64,000 nt of DNA from Ilyomonas sp965219515 (GCA_965219515.1 OZ244776.1:4278001-4342000); one strand, 5' to 3'. Positions 6,965-16,959 are shown, numbered from the stretch's first letter. The notes: generated by a model not told the origin, from the letters alone. Numbers and translations are program-made.

Positions 6965-9454
6965 ATGGCAATACGACAAATAAAGATGCTTTTCCTGATT
7001 GGTTTTTTACTCCTGCTTCAGTTTAACCTGCAGGCGCAAAATAATAGTTCCGGCGAAGGAGTCATTACAGGAAAAGTAGTGGATTCGGTATCGAAAAATC
7101 CGGTAGATTATGCAACGATAACACTCTCGCTGGCAAACAATAAGAAAGTGCTTACCGGCACAACAGCAGACAGCCTGGGACACTTTACCATTGAAGGCAT
7201 TTCACCGGGAACGTACGCGCTTTCGGTGGAATTTATTGGCTATAAAGCACGCGTCATCAGCCACCTTATCATTGGTACGAAAAACACTGCAATTGATGTA
7301 CAAACCATTGCGCTTGCCAAAGCCGAAGGAACGCTGCAAGGTGTTACGGTAACCTCGCAGCAGAAGCTGATTGATAACCGCATAGATAAGATGGTGTTTA
7401 ATGCAGAGCGTGACCTCACTTCGCAAAGCGGCGTGGCAACTGACATCCTGAAAAAAATACCACAGGTATCGGTTGATGCTGATGGCAATGTAGAACTCGC
7501 AGGTGCCGGCGGCATCCGTTTTTTAATCAATGGAAAACCATCTTCTGCGTTTGGCAGCAGCGTGGCAGATGTGCTGCAATCCATACCTGCCAGCCAGATT
7601 AAAAGCGTAGAAGTAATTACAAATCCGGGTGCCAGATACGATGCGCAGGGCATGGGCGGCATCATTAACATCATCCTGAAACAAACAAAGGCAAAAGGCA
7701 TAAACGGCAGCGTGGCTGTAACGGCAGGCACGAGGATAGAAAACGGCTCGGTAAACCTTGCTTACCGTCATAGCAATTTTGGATTGAACGCCTTTGTGAG
7801 CGGCAATGCAAGGCTTAACGCCAAAACACCAACTACATTAAAAAGAAACTCGGCAGATACCGCTGCCAAACAAAATGTATTGTTTCAGCAGGATGGCTTT
7901 AACCGTTTCAACCGGTATGGTTTAGAGTCGGGCATCGGTTTCGATTGGACGGTAAAGAAAAATAATTTTTCGGGCAACGTGAATTACGACCAGTTTGGCA
8001 ACAGAAGCAACGGAATCATTAACCAGCAGCAACAAATTATTCCGTTTGGCGGAACAGTTGTTTCTGATATTCTTTCCATCAACAACCTCAACAATCATTT
8101 TTCAGATCACACCGTTGATGCCGGGTTAGACTATAAACGAAATTTTAAAGATGAAGATCAGTCGCTGGAAATCGGCGTTAATACATCGCTTGGTAAAAAC
8201 AGTACGAAGGGCAATAACTTTCAAATCCTGCTTCCGCAGGATTCGCTTTATTACGGCGTGAACAACCGCAACAGGGGAACCGAAAATGAAACCCAGATAT
8301 CTTTAGATTATACGCAGCCGCTGAAGAAAAATATTGAGATTGGCGTGGGCGGGAAAATTACCTTCACAGACATTATCAGCAACTCCAACGTTTATTCTTT
8401 ACAGCCGGTGAGCAAGGAATATTCGTATGACAGCCTCATTTCCAATTCTCTTACTTACCACCAGAAAGTGTATGCGTTGTATGCAGAGATTAGTTTGCCT
8501 GTCGGCAAATTATTCGATGCTAAAATCGGGTCGCGCTATGAGCGCACGGAGATCAATTCTTACTATTCCGAAGCGCAGCAGCAGGTACAAAACCCAGGTT
8601 ATAATACACTCGTTCCTTCCGTTTATTTTCTTCGGAAAATAGGAGAAGAGCAAACATTGAAAATCAGTTATTCCAAACGTATTGAGCGACCGGATTATGG
8701 TGATTTAAATCCGTTTATCAACACAACCGATCCAAAAAATATAACTTCCGGCAATCCCTATCTGCTGCCTGAAATCGGCAATCGCATTGAGGTTTCTTAC
8801 AATCATGATTTTGGTTCTTTCGGTTCGTTTATGGCAACGGCTTTTTATCGCGGTAATAAAAACGATATTCAGCCATACAGCCAATTTTATCCATCGCTTG
8901 TTGTTGGCGATTCTACCTTTACAAACGTATCGGTAAACACAAGAGAAAACATAGGAACAGAGCATAACAAAGGTATCAATTTATTTGTTGATGTGCACCC
9001 AACGCAGAAGCTGAACATCCGGTCGAACCTGTTTGCTTTTCACCGGAAAATTAATAACGGCATAGACAACGGCAGAAGCCCAACCAGCTTTAACTACCGT
9101 GTGAATCTGAATATCAGTTATCAATTTGGTAACACGCTTGCTGGCGAGTTTTTCGGCAACTTCAACTCAGCGCGTAATGAGCTGCAGGGTAAGTATCCAT
9201 CTTTTACCTCTTACACCATTGCAGCGCGAAAACAATTCTGGAATAAGAAAGGAAGCCTTGCGCTGACAGCTACCAATTTATTCAACGAATACGTTCGGCA
9301 GCCAACCATTTTGTACGGTACAAATTTTACTACCAACAGCGTTCGCAAAATTCCGTTCCGTTCTATCGGTCTCAATTTTACCTGGAAGTTTGGCAAGCTT
9401 GATTTTAAGAAAGACAAAGACTACAATCAGGATATGACTTCGCCGGAAGGATAA
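6965..9454 (+). CDS. Outer-membrane beta-barrel receptor with carboxypeptidase-regulatory-like domain
   Basis: The 829-residue protein starts with a signal peptide (MAIRQIKMLFLIGFLLLLQF..LQAQ). A CarboxypepD_reg-like domain follows at about residues 30-115 (GKVVDSVSKNPVDYATITL). A plug-like segment comes next at about 120-235 (IPQVSVDADGNVELAGAGGI, NPGARYDAQGMGGIINIIL). A long C-terminal barrel of the OMP_b-brl_3 type contains YSKRIERPDYGDLNPF. This is the TonB-receptor-like family common in Bacteroidota, used for uptake of iron chelates, peptides or glycans; the ligand is unknown. It is a single gene with no SusD-like partner. Confidence 0.9.
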   Translation: MAIRQIKMLFLIGFLLLLQFNLQAQNNSSGEGVITGKVVDSVSKNPVDYATITLSLANNKKVLTGTTADSLGHFTIEGISPGTYALSVEFIGYKARVISHLIIGTKNTAIDVQTIALAKAEGTLQGVTVTSQQKLIDNRIDKMVFNAERDLTSQSGVATDILKKIPQVSVDADGNVELAGAGGIRFLINGKPSSAFGSSVADVLQSIPASQIKSVEVITNPGARYDAQGMGGIINIILKQTKAKGINGSVAVTAGTRIENGSVNLAYRHSNFGLNAFVSGNARLNAKTPTTLKRNSADTAAKQNVLFQQDGFNRFNRYGLESGIGFDWTVKKNNFSGNVNYDQFGNRSNGIINQQQQIIPFGGTVVSDILSINNLNNHFSDHTVDAGLDYKRNFKDEDQSLEIGVNTSLGKNSTKGNNFQILLPQDSLYYGVNNRNRGTENETQISLDYTQPLKKNIEIGVGGKITFTDIISNSNVYSLQPVSKEYSYDSLISNSLTYHQKVYALYAEISLPVGKLFDAKIGSRYERTEINSYYSEAQQQVQNPGYNTLVPSVYFLRKIGEEQTLKISYSKRIERPDYGDLNPFINTTDPKNITSGNPYLLPEIGNRIEVSYNHDFGSFGSFMATAFYRGNKNDIQPYSQFYPSLVVGDSTFTNVSVNTRENIGTEHNKGINLFVDVHPTQKLNIRSNLFAFHRKINNGIDNGRSPTSFNYRVNLNISYQFGNTLAGEFFGNFNSARNELQGKYPSFTSYTIAARKQFWNKKGSLALTATNLFNEYVRQPTILYGTNFTTNSVRKIPFRSIGLNFTWKFGKLDFKKDKDYNQDMTSPEG

Positions 9455-9538
9455 TGGTTTTGGAATGGGTAAAAATTGCATTTTGGTTGCAATGTTGAAA
9501 GTAAAGAAAGTCAGGTAAACCAATTAACATCTGAAGAG

Positions 9539-9564
9539 ATCTGCTTTATAAAAAGCGGATTTTG
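9539..9564. terminator. Weak hairpin between convergent genes
   Basis: An 8-bp stem with one G-U pair (9539-9546 with 9553-9560) is followed by TTTTG on the plus strand. It lies between the convergent receptor and DUF4249 genes and could serve as a terminator, but it is short. Confidence 0.35.
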
Positions 9565-9626
9565 AAACTGATTATCAACATATGCATTATGCTAACACAG
9601 AAAATAATGATTGGGTAAAAAAAGCA

Positions 9627-10523
9627 TTATTCAGGGTAAATAAACTTTACAGAATCGGAAACGGCGTAGGCGCCAAACACGCCGATGGCTTTGCTGCCGA
9701 ATTGCCCAGGCTGAATAAAAACCGGCTCTACAAACGGATTGTATTGCGCCAGTTTCTGCCGGTCGAGATTGTCGTAAAATGTAAAAATATTATTGTCTAT
9801 CGTATGCAGGTATATCAGGGCTTCATCACCTTTGGTATGCCTGAATGTAGGCTCAAATACAAATGTCATATCTCTGCCATCCAGATTTTGATCGCTATAA
9901 ACACTCCTGCCAATTTCTTCCACATCATTTAACTTGCCGATTGTGCAATTGCTGTATTGCGTTTCCGCATGAAAAACCGTATCGTAGATGCTGCGTGTCA
10001 TACGATATCGGTAGTTGTCTCCGGTGCCCGGCATATCTGTAAAATGTATAACAACACCTTCATGTTCGCCGTAGATATCTTTATAATTAGACACATAGCC
10101 GATACTGTCTATTACAGCTTTTCTTTGGTTGGTTGTGGACGTTGCCGTAATCGTATCGCCGTTACTGATAATGGTTAATTTATAAGTTGTATTGGCTGTT
10201 ATCGCTGCATCGCCGCGCCAGAAAATATCATAATCGCAACGCACATCACTATACACTGAGTCTGGGATAAAATGAATGGTATTGCCGCCGCCCTGCATAA
10301 ATACTGCCGCCGTTCTCACGAAAAGTTGTTTCGCCAGTATGCTGCTGTCAAAATAGGGAACCGTGTTATAGACAAACACCCTGGGTATTTCGCCCGGCGT
10401 AATAAGACTTTGAATGCTCAGCTTTGAAGCGTATGGAAGCGGCGCTATGGTAATATCTTTTACACAACCTGATAAAAAAATGATTGCTACAGGAAGATAA
10501 AAAACAATGTTGCGCAGTTTCAT
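9627..10523 (-). CDS. DUF4249 lipoprotein
   Basis: A 298-residue protein with a lipoprotein signal ending in LSGC (Cys20), followed by KDITIAPLPYASKLSIQSLITPGE, the usual start of the DUF4249 family. Such proteins are encoded directly behind TonB-dependent receptors in Bacteroidota and are thought to be surface or periplasmic partners of them; the biochemical role is unknown. Here it follows the receptor gene by 14 bp on the same strand, as expected for an operon. Confidence 0.85.
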   Translation of the reverse strand: MKLRNIVFYLPVAIIFLSGCVKDITIAPLPYASKLSIQSLITPGEIPRVFVYNTVPYFDSSILAKQLFVRTAAVFMQGGGNTIHFIPDSVYSDVRCDYDIFWRGDAAITANTTYKLTIISNGDTITATSTTNQRKAVIDSIGYVSNYKDIYGEHEGVVIHFTDMPGTGDNYRYRMTRSIYDTVFHAETQYSNCTIGKLNDVEEIGRSVYSDQNLDGRDMTFVFEPTFRHTKGDEALIYLHTIDNNIFTFYDNLDRQKLAQYNPFVEPVFIQPGQFGSKAIGVFGAYAVSDSVKFIYPE

Positions 10524-10537
10524 ATTATATCTGTTTT

Positions 10538-12829
10538 TTAAAAGGAAAAATTATAGCTGACAGCAGGGATAACAGGTAATAGCGAAACTTGTTTTGCCAG
10601 CGGTTTACCCGTGTTTGCATCCACCGTCAGATATATAAAATAAGGATTGGTGCGGCTATATAAATTATAGATGCTGAACACCCATTCGCTGTCGTAACGT
10701 TTGCCAAAAATTTTTCTTTGTTTCTTGTAGGAAGCACTCACATCGAGCCGGTTATAAGCCCGCAGGCGATAGTTATTCCGGCTTGAATAATCGTAATAGT
10801 TATTGTCGTACAACGAGCCGCCCATAAAAACGGTGGCACGCCCCGCGGGCATTGTAAATGCGTTTCCGGTATTGAATACAAAGTTGGCTGCGAAGCTCCA
10901 CCTGTTGGTAAGCTGATAGCTGGTTACTATGTTTATCAAATGTCGCCTGTCGTAGGTAAACGGAAATGTTTTGCTATAATTGAGGCTGTCAAACTGCTGC
11001 GTGGTTTTGCTCAATGTATAAGCGAGCCAGCCGGTTAATCTTCCCGTATTTTTCCGTATAAAAAGTTCTGCGCCGTACGATTGTCCTTTGCCAAACGTAA
11101 GCAGTTCATCAATATTGGTCTGATCGGTTACCTGTGCGCCTTCTTTAAACAAAACCTGGTGCTGCATTGTTTTATAATATAATTCTATACTGCTTTCAAA
11201 TTTGTTTTCTTTAAAATTTCTAAAGTAGCCTGCCGCTGCCTGCCTGCTTTGCTGCGGTTTTACGATTGTGCTGCTGCTAAGCCAGATGTCGGTTGGCAGC
11301 GATGCCGTACTGTTGGGCACGAGGTGCAAAAACTGCGTCATGTCTGTATAAGCAACTTTCACGGATGCGGTGGGAGAAACGGAGACTTTAAGTGTTAGTC
11401 TCGGCTCAAGTGCAGTGTATGTTTTTTTGCCTGAAGTAAAGATCGGCGCGCGTAATCCCGCATTGATTCCGATGGCAGAATTTATTACATATTCATCGTT
11501 TACAAAAATCGCCATCTCATTACTGGTATTGGGTTGCAGGCTATCCGGCCTGATGTTGTAACGGCTGCCTTTCTTCGGTATTTTAGCTGAATAGGCAGAG
11601 GGCGTAAGCAGATGATACGTGTACTGCGCACCACCTGTAATTGAATGCTTCGTATTCGGGTGCCATTCGGCCGTGCTTTTCGCAGTCCAGTCGCGCACGG
11701 AAGAATACAGCAGTGAATAATAATTGTTTTGCGCTGTGGACAAACTTAAATGATAGTCGCTGGTAATAAGCGAAGTGTTGAGAAACACTTTCTTTTGAAA
11801 CAAATGATTCCATCTTATGGCAACGGCGCTGTTACCGAAATGAATTCCGTAGTTCAGGCTGCTGGCGCCTGTATAAGCAGCTTTGTCGTTGCCTTTGAAA
11901 AAGCTAAGAAATAACTGGTCGTGTTTACTTAGCTCAAAGTTGGCTTTCGCATTGATGTCGTACAGGTAATAAGAGGTATTGTTTTTATTTTTTGGAATGA
12001 ATGGCTTTGAAAGCAAATCAATATAACTGCGTCTTGCTGATAAGATAAAGGATGACTTTCCCTTTTGCAAAGGACCTTCCAAAGTGAGGTTGCCGGAAAG
12101 CAAACCAATGCCGCCTTCACCTTTTAGTTTGTTCTTGTTTCCATCTTTCATGGTAATATCAAGAACCGAACTTAGCCTGCCGCCATATTGCGCCGGAAAG
12201 CCACCTTTAATAAGCGTTACATTCTTCAGTGCATTAACGTTAAAGGTGCTGAACAATCCGAATAAATGATTGGGATTGTAAATAACCGCTTCGTCAAGCA
12301 GGATAAGGTTTTGGTCGGTATTGCCACCTCTTACAAAAAAGCTTGTTGTGCCTTCGTTACCGCCTTGTACGCCGGGTAAAAACTGGATTACTTTCAGCAC
12401 GTCTCTCTCTCCTGCAATCAACGGTATCGTTTTTATATCTTTTACCGAAATATCAATGGTTCCCATTCGGGCTTTTTGCACATTGGCATCCCGTTTTCCC
12501 GATGATACAATTATATTCTGCAACCTGTTATCAGATGCTGAAAGCAAATACACTGATGCGGTTTCTTTACCTGTAACCTCGAAAGAAACACTGTTGTGGG
12601 CTACATAACTGATGGTGATTGTTTTGCCGGCGTTTGCAGGTAAGGTAAGAGAAAAGTAGCCATAGTTGTTTGTTACGGTTCCTTTGTGTAAAGCAGGCAA
12701 AGCAACGCTTGCACCGATGAGCGCTTCGCCGGAAGCAGAATCTTTTACATAGCCGCTTATTACGTTGGTTTGCGCCCTGGCATTAATGATAAACAGAAGC
12801 GACAGAAACAGTAAAAAAACTTTCATCAT
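10538..12829 (-). CDS. TonB-dependent receptor
   Basis: The protein has 763 residues from the ATG at 12829 (MMKVFLLFLSLLF..RAQ), which gives a clean signal peptide. The open frame reaches 12868, but its extra 13 residues disrupt the signal. A carboxypeptidase-like domain (SGYVKDSASGEALIGASVAL) covers residues 20-100. The plug domain contains LPGVQGGNEGTTSFFVRGG, LLDEAVIYNPNHLFGLFS and FPAQYGGRLSSVLDI. The rest is barrel, ending in an aromatic residue (SYNFSF). It is third in the ECF sigma operon; that arrangement suggests substrate-responsive uptake. The ligand is unknown. Confidence 0.9.
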   Translation of the reverse strand: MMKVFLLFLSLLFIINARAQTNVISGYVKDSASGEALIGASVALPALHKGTVTNNYGYFSLTLPANAGKTITISYVAHNSVSFEVTGKETASVYLLSASDNRLQNIIVSSGKRDANVQKARMGTIDISVKDIKTIPLIAGERDVLKVIQFLPGVQGGNEGTTSFFVRGGNTDQNLILLDEAVIYNPNHLFGLFSTFNVNALKNVTLIKGGFPAQYGGRLSSVLDITMKDGNKNKLKGEGGIGLLSGNLTLEGPLQKGKSSFILSARRSYIDLLSKPFIPKNKNNTSYYLYDINAKANFELSKHDQLFLSFFKGNDKAAYTGASSLNYGIHFGNSAVAIRWNHLFQKKVFLNTSLITSDYHLSLSTAQNNYYSLLYSSVRDWTAKSTAEWHPNTKHSITGGAQYTYHLLTPSAYSAKIPKKGSRYNIRPDSLQPNTSNEMAIFVNDEYVINSAIGINAGLRAPIFTSGKKTYTALEPRLTLKVSVSPTASVKVAYTDMTQFLHLVPNSTASLPTDIWLSSSTIVKPQQSRQAAAGYFRNFKENKFESSIELYYKTMQHQVLFKEGAQVTDQTNIDELLTFGKGQSYGAELFIRKNTGRLTGWLAYTLSKTTQQFDSLNYSKTFPFTYDRRHLINIVTSYQLTNRWSFAANFVFNTGNAFTMPAGRATVFMGGSLYDNNYYDYSSRNNYRLRAYNRLDVSASYKKQRKIFGKRYDSEWVFSIYNLYSRTNPYFIYLTVDANTGKPLAKQVSLLPVIPAVSYNFSF

Positions 12830-12892
12830 CTTTTGGTGCTTATACCAAAAACAGATGAGGTAAAACAAACTTTTAGTTGGGTTGTGAAAGAA

Positions 12893-14440
12893 TTATAAGC
12901 GATAAAAAATACCGCCGCCGATACCAATGCCAAAGGGAAACGTTTTTACAATGTTCTCTTTTGTTATTGGGGTAATGGCATACTTAAATGACGGAAGCAA
13001 AACAAAACCCAATTGCTGATTGATGCGCCATTGCAGGCTGGCATCGGCAACGAAAGAAAAATACCGCCTCCGAAGTCCCTTTAGTTTATGTATGCTGACG
13101 TGCTCTTCACCCAAAGCATCTTCAATTTCCGTTTCCACTTTACTGCTCAGCAGCAGATGTGCAGCTAAGCCTGCTCCGGCATCTATTGAAAACTTTTTTC
13201 TGTTGTATAGTTTATAGGTAACTATCAGGGGAACGCTGAGATATTGCAGGCTGTGTTCGGCGCTGCCAGACGTAATGCTGTCGCCGATGCTGGGAGCATT
13301 GCCATCTTTTGCATCTACAAATGCGTAGCCGGACGAAGTAGTGAATTTATAGCTCACTTTGCTGTTATCTGCACGCTCTGCATACAGGATTTGCGGTTGT
13401 ATGCTGATGCCCGTTTTTGAATATTGCAGCCCGGTTTTAAAGCCGGTTTTCTTATTGTATTGCAGCATTGCCATAACGCCTGCAGAATATGAAAACTCAT
13501 GATTTTCTCTTTCCTGAATATCATCTCTGTCGTCTGGCTCGTTGCTGTTACGATGCCGGTCGTCATTGTCTAACTGATAACTCATAAAGTCGGCAGAAGC
13601 AAATGGAACGATGGTTTGGTAACGTAAAAAAAGCGGCTTTGTTTTAACTGTGGCTTGCTGTTGCGAAGAATAAGCTGAAGGCGATTTGGTAACGGCAATA
13701 TTTTGCGCCTGTAAAACCGAATCTTTGCTCTCTTTTTTTTCAATCGTTGGGTTAGAAGAATAACTGATAGAATCCCCGTCAGATAAAGAAAAGCGGTTGT
13801 TTACAGATTTCTTTTTCTGCGCCGCTATCAGCTCTGACATCTTGTTGCTTTGCTGAGAAAAGAAATTCTTTTTATCCGTTGCAAATTCACCCGAAGAAAT
13901 GAATGATTTATCATTCATCTGTTTTTTGCCCGGTTTTACATCGCTGGTTATCATGCCATTCAGGTGTTCGTAAGTATTTTGTTCTCTGTTCGTGCGCTTA
14001 TTTTTCAGAGACAATGCTTCCCTGTTATTTTCACGGGCAGATAATAAAGTGCCGGAAGAATGAATTGCCTTTTTATCGGTTGATGCAGTAGATGACTGAT
14101 TTATTTTGTTTGTACCAGGATCATTATCTGTTGAGTCTTTTGGTGTTGTCTGTGTGTCTTCCGGCTTCATACTATCAGGTTTTTTAACCTTTGCTATGGT
14201 ACTGTTTTCGCTTTGCTCGATGAAGTAAGTATGGTAAGCAACGGCGCCTGCTGCCATGATAATAAATAAGCAGGCAATGTATTTCCATACAATAAATTTT
14301 CTGTGATAATAGGCAGCATCCTGCCTGTCAAGCTCGGCATTTATTTTATGCCAGACTTCGGCCGAAGGTTCTTCTTCCAAACCTTCATACGCTTTTCTGA
14401 ACTGTTCGTCGCCGTTGTGTATATCTTCACTCATAGGCAA
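12893..14440 (-). CDS. Membrane-anchored protein with C-terminal outer-membrane-barrel-like domain, sigma-operon partner
   Basis: The 515-residue protein has an unusual layout. Residues 1-48 are a hydrophilic stretch resembling the cytoplasmic end of Bacteroidota anti-sigma or regulator proteins (EEEPSAEVWHKINAEL). A membrane helix follows at about 50-70 (YIACLFIIMAAGAVAYHTYF). A long Ser/Thr/Lys/Gln-rich linker runs to about 280. The C-terminal 220 residues resemble a PorT-type beta-barrel (FSYSAGVMAMLQYNKKTGFK, TGLQYSKTGISIQPQ). It starts 6 bp after the sigma factor stop, so the genes are coupled. It may regulate the sigma factor, but no known anti-sigma domain can be claimed. Confidence 0.7.
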   Translation of the reverse strand: MPMSEDIHNGDEQFRKAYEGLEEEPSAEVWHKINAELDRQDAAYYHRKFIVWKYIACLFIIMAAGAVAYHTYFIEQSENSTIAKVKKPDSMKPEDTQTTPKDSTDNDPGTNKINQSSTASTDKKAIHSSGTLLSARENNREALSLKNKRTNREQNTYEHLNGMITSDVKPGKKQMNDKSFISSGEFATDKKNFFSQQSNKMSELIAAQKKKSVNNRFSLSDGDSISYSSNPTIEKKESKDSVLQAQNIAVTKSPSAYSSQQQATVKTKPLFLRYQTIVPFASADFMSYQLDNDDRHRNSNEPDDRDDIQERENHEFSYSAGVMAMLQYNKKTGFKTGLQYSKTGISIQPQILYAERADNSKVSYKFTTSSGYAFVDAKDGNAPSIGDSITSGSAEHSLQYLSVPLIVTYKLYNRKKFSIDAGAGLAAHLLLSSKVETEIEDALGEEHVSIHKLKGLRRRYFSFVADASLQWRINQQLGFVLLPSFKYAITPITKENIVKTFPFGIGIGGGIFYRL

Positions 14441-14446
14441 TGCAAT

Positions 14447-15019
14447 TTATGAAGCCGCTGTTTTCTGTAGTTTATTTATTTTTTTTTGCAATATCGCCCT
14501 CGCATCTGCCAGGTTCGATTTTGAGGTTCCTTCGGATATTTCCAGCATCTCCGAAATTTCTCTGTGTTTCATTCCTTCCATTACAAACAGGTTGAATACC
14601 ATACGATACATCGGCGTTAATGTTTGGATGAGTTTAAGCAATTCCTTTTCATCAAAATTTGAAACGAAAGAAGCCTGCACTGCGCTGTCGTGAATCTCTG
14701 CACTGTAATCTACAATGCGCATGTATTCCATTTTCTTATTCCTGAATTTCTGCAAGGCCGTATTCACCATAATTTTCCGTATCCAGCCTTCCAGAGAGCC
14801 TTCTCCCTTGTAGGTGTGTGCATAAGCAAACACACGCACAAAGCCGTCCTGCAAAATTTCTTCCGCTTCCTGCTTGTTCTTTGCATACCACAAACAAACG
14901 CCCATCATTCTGGTGCAGTACATACGGTATAAACGCACCTGCGCCGAACGTTCCTTTTGGATGCATCCGTTAATAATTTCCTGTAAGTCGCCAGGCAAAT
15001 GGTTACTGGTTTTATTCAT
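14447..15019 (-). CDS. ECF-type RNA polymerase sigma factor
   Basis: A 190-residue sigma-70 family protein. Region 2 covers about residues 25-95 (MYCTRMMGVCLWYAKNKQEAEEILQDGFVRVFAYAHTY in pieces), with the region 2.2 pattern ILQDGFVRVF. Region 4 covers about 125-180, with the helix-turn-helix MKHREISEMLEISEGTSKSNLADAR in pieces. It heads the minus-strand operon that includes a barrel protein, a TonB receptor and a DUF4249 lipoprotein. By analogy with other Bacteroidota operons it probably controls its own operon in response to the receptor's substrate or an envelope signal. Confidence 0.92.
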   Translation of the reverse strand: MNKTSNHLPGDLQEIINGCIQKERSAQVRLYRMYCTRMMGVCLWYAKNKQEAEEILQDGFVRVFAYAHTYKGEGSLEGWIRKIMVNTALQKFRNKKMEYMRIVDYSAEIHDSAVQASFVSNFDEKELLKLIQTLTPMYRMVFNLFVMEGMKHREISEMLEISEGTSKSNLADARAILQKKINKLQKTAAS

Positions 15020-15578
15020 AGATATACTACCCAGGCTATTTGGTTGGGTAGGATTTCAAAAACATTATGGCAAGAGTAACTGGCAATTCGGGTTAAATTC
15101 TGTAGCTGGAATTTCTCATGATTAACCCAACCGTTATTCCGTATCGCACATCTTAAAGATTAAGACATGAGATAAAAAGAATGAATTGGGTAAAACGCAA
15201 TCACCAGCGATATAATGGAAGCGCACCTTGCGGCTTCCAGCCAAACGCAGGCAGTAATTGTGGCAAACGGCGACAACCACATCAGGTTTTCAGGATACTG
15301 AGAAGCTGGCATAAAAGGCATTGAAACGGTGTATGCAAAACCAATTATGAGAGAGCGCAAAAAAAAGGAAGAACAAGGTGTTTGCAGACTATACTGCCAT
15401 AACCAGCGACATCAAAACAATACAGGCAGAAGATGTTTTCAACGCTATGCAAATGGTGTTTCCCGCTGCCGCAATGAGAGTTGCAGCCGGCTTTTAAAAG
15501 TGAGTATTCATTTAAAAATATCACCTGTTTTTACAAAAGTTAATTCGTTTACCGGATTCTGAATTTTTCTAAAGTATT
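15020..15578 (+). other. Intergenic region with possible gene remnants
   Basis: No intact gene is seen in this 559-bp gap. On the plus strand two short open stretches in different frames each carry the peptide AITSDI. One begins near 15197 and runs about 35 codons to a TGA. The other reads VFADYTAITSDIKTIQ and ends at the TAA at 15495-15497. This looks like eroded coding sequence, perhaps a partial duplication, but the family was not recognised. The left part must hold the promoter of the sigma factor operon. Confidence 0.25.
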
Positions 15579-16631
15579 ATGTTATTCAAAGCAAAAAATG
15601 TAAAGACGGTCATCATAAGCCGTCCTGATAGCATAGGCGATGCCGTGCTGGCGTTTCCCGTTGCCAAAGCATTGAAAGACCATTTTCCCGACATTCGCAT
15701 TGGCTTTTTAGGAAAGCATTACGTAAAAGATTTGGTATCTGCCTGCAAAAACATAGATGAGTTTATTGATCTCAATTATTTTTTTAAAAAAGAAGTATCT
15801 GTTTGCGGAATGAAGCCGGAAGCCATTCTTCATCTCCTGCCTTACGCGCCGGTTGCCAAACGCGCTAAGGAGCTTGGGATTCCTATCCGCATTGGCACCA
15901 CGCACCGGCTTTATCACTGGCATACCTGCAACAGGATGGTGATATCCGGCCGCAAAAACTCTAACCTGCACGAAGCGCAGTTAAATCTTAAGTTACTTTC
16001 CGCCCTTGGCATCAGGCGCACATTCAGCCTGGAAGACATTTACAACGCGTATGAACTAACCGGCGTGCAGCCACTTGTGCCTGAGTTTTCGTCTTTGCCA
16101 GACATTGATAAATACAATATTATTCTGCATCCCAAATCGCAGGGAAACGCCGTGGAATGGGGAATCGAAAATTTTATTTCGTTGATACGATTACTGAATC
16201 CGCAACACTACCGCATTTTTATCTCCGGTATTGAAACGGATAGAAAATACATCGGGCGTTTGTTTAATGAAGTGGGTGAAAATGTGATTGATCTGACAGG
16301 TAAACTGAGCCTGGCACAATTTGTTTCTTTTATAAAACAATGCAATGGTTTGATTGCTTGCAGCACCGGCCCTGTGCATCTTGCGGCCGCGTTAGGTATA
16401 GATACTTATGGTTTGTATTCGGTACATCGTCCCATTTTTGCAAAGCGGTGGGGCCCCGTTGGTAAACATACATTTGTATTAGAATCGCAAAGTATAAAAC
16501 GGGCGCCGGATATGAATGATATTACGCCCGAAAGTATGGCAGGTATTATTGAACGGAACAGGCAGAAAATGTGCAGGTTTTCACTTCCTGATCCCGCATC
16601 GGCACCCATTTGTGAGAATACAATAAACTGA
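15579..16631 (+). CDS. Glycosyltransferase family 9 (heptosyltransferase-like)
   Basis: A 350-residue GT-B enzyme. The N-terminal motif ISRPDSIGDAVLAFPVAKAL is the GT9 signature, and the C-terminal domain has IILHPKSQGNAVEWG and GLIACSTGPVHLAAALGI. GT9 enzymes transfer heptose from ADP-heptose to the lipopolysaccharide core at the inner membrane. The sugar used here is inferred only from the family, since many Bacteroidota lack heptose. The gene stands alone and is followed by two tRNA genes on the other strand. Confidence 0.9.
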   Translation: MLFKAKNVKTVIISRPDSIGDAVLAFPVAKALKDHFPDIRIGFLGKHYVKDLVSACKNIDEFIDLNYFFKKEVSVCGMKPEAILHLLPYAPVAKRAKELGIPIRIGTTHRLYHWHTCNRMVISGRKNSNLHEAQLNLKLLSALGIRRTFSLEDIYNAYELTGVQPLVPEFSSLPDIDKYNIILHPKSQGNAVEWGIENFISLIRLLNPQHYRIFISGIETDRKYIGRLFNEVGENVIDLTGKLSLAQFVSFIKQCNGLIACSTGPVHLAAALGIDTYGLYSVHRPIFAKRWGPVGKHTFVLESQSIKRAPDMNDITPESMAGIIERNRQKMCRFSLPDPASAPICENTIN

Positions 16632-16852
16632 TAAATGTTACGTGAATCGCTTGGTAGATAGCTAAGTGTTTTTTTTAAATCTGCCCCGACAGTCAAACAA
16701 CAGATCCCTTCCATTAATTGTTATGTCATGAGTTTTTTTGCCACCAGCTTGGGTCAGGCTTTGTGCGTATAAATATTTTATGCCGGATTTTCGGTTGAAA
16801 GTTGCGCCATCGGTTGACAGGCAACGGGTTATGTGTTTTTAGATACATTTTG

Positions 16853-16939
16853 CGGAGAAAGAGGGATTCGAACCCTCGTTGCAGTTGCCCGCAAAACGGT
16901 TTTCGAGACCGTCCCATTCAACCACTCTGGCATCTCTCC
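16853..16939 (-). tRNA. tRNA-Ser (anticodon CGA)
   Basis: An 87-nt class II tRNA on the minus strand. The acceptor stem pairs GGAGAGA with TTTCTCC, the T arm carries GGGTTCGAATCCC, and a long variable arm is present. The anticodon loop TCTCGAAA gives CGA, which reads UCG serine codons. The CCA end is not encoded. Confidence 0.95.
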
Positions 16940-16959
16940 AATTTATCAGTCTGATCATA

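Noticed and set aside
9582..9932. 116-codon plus-strand frame
   Set aside because: It lies antisense to the DUF4249 gene over most of its length and has no recognisable feature.
15160..15360. 66-codon minus-strand frame upstream of the sigma factor
   Set aside because: Its hydrophobic composition is not organised like a protein and the plus strand carries better remnants of coding sequence.
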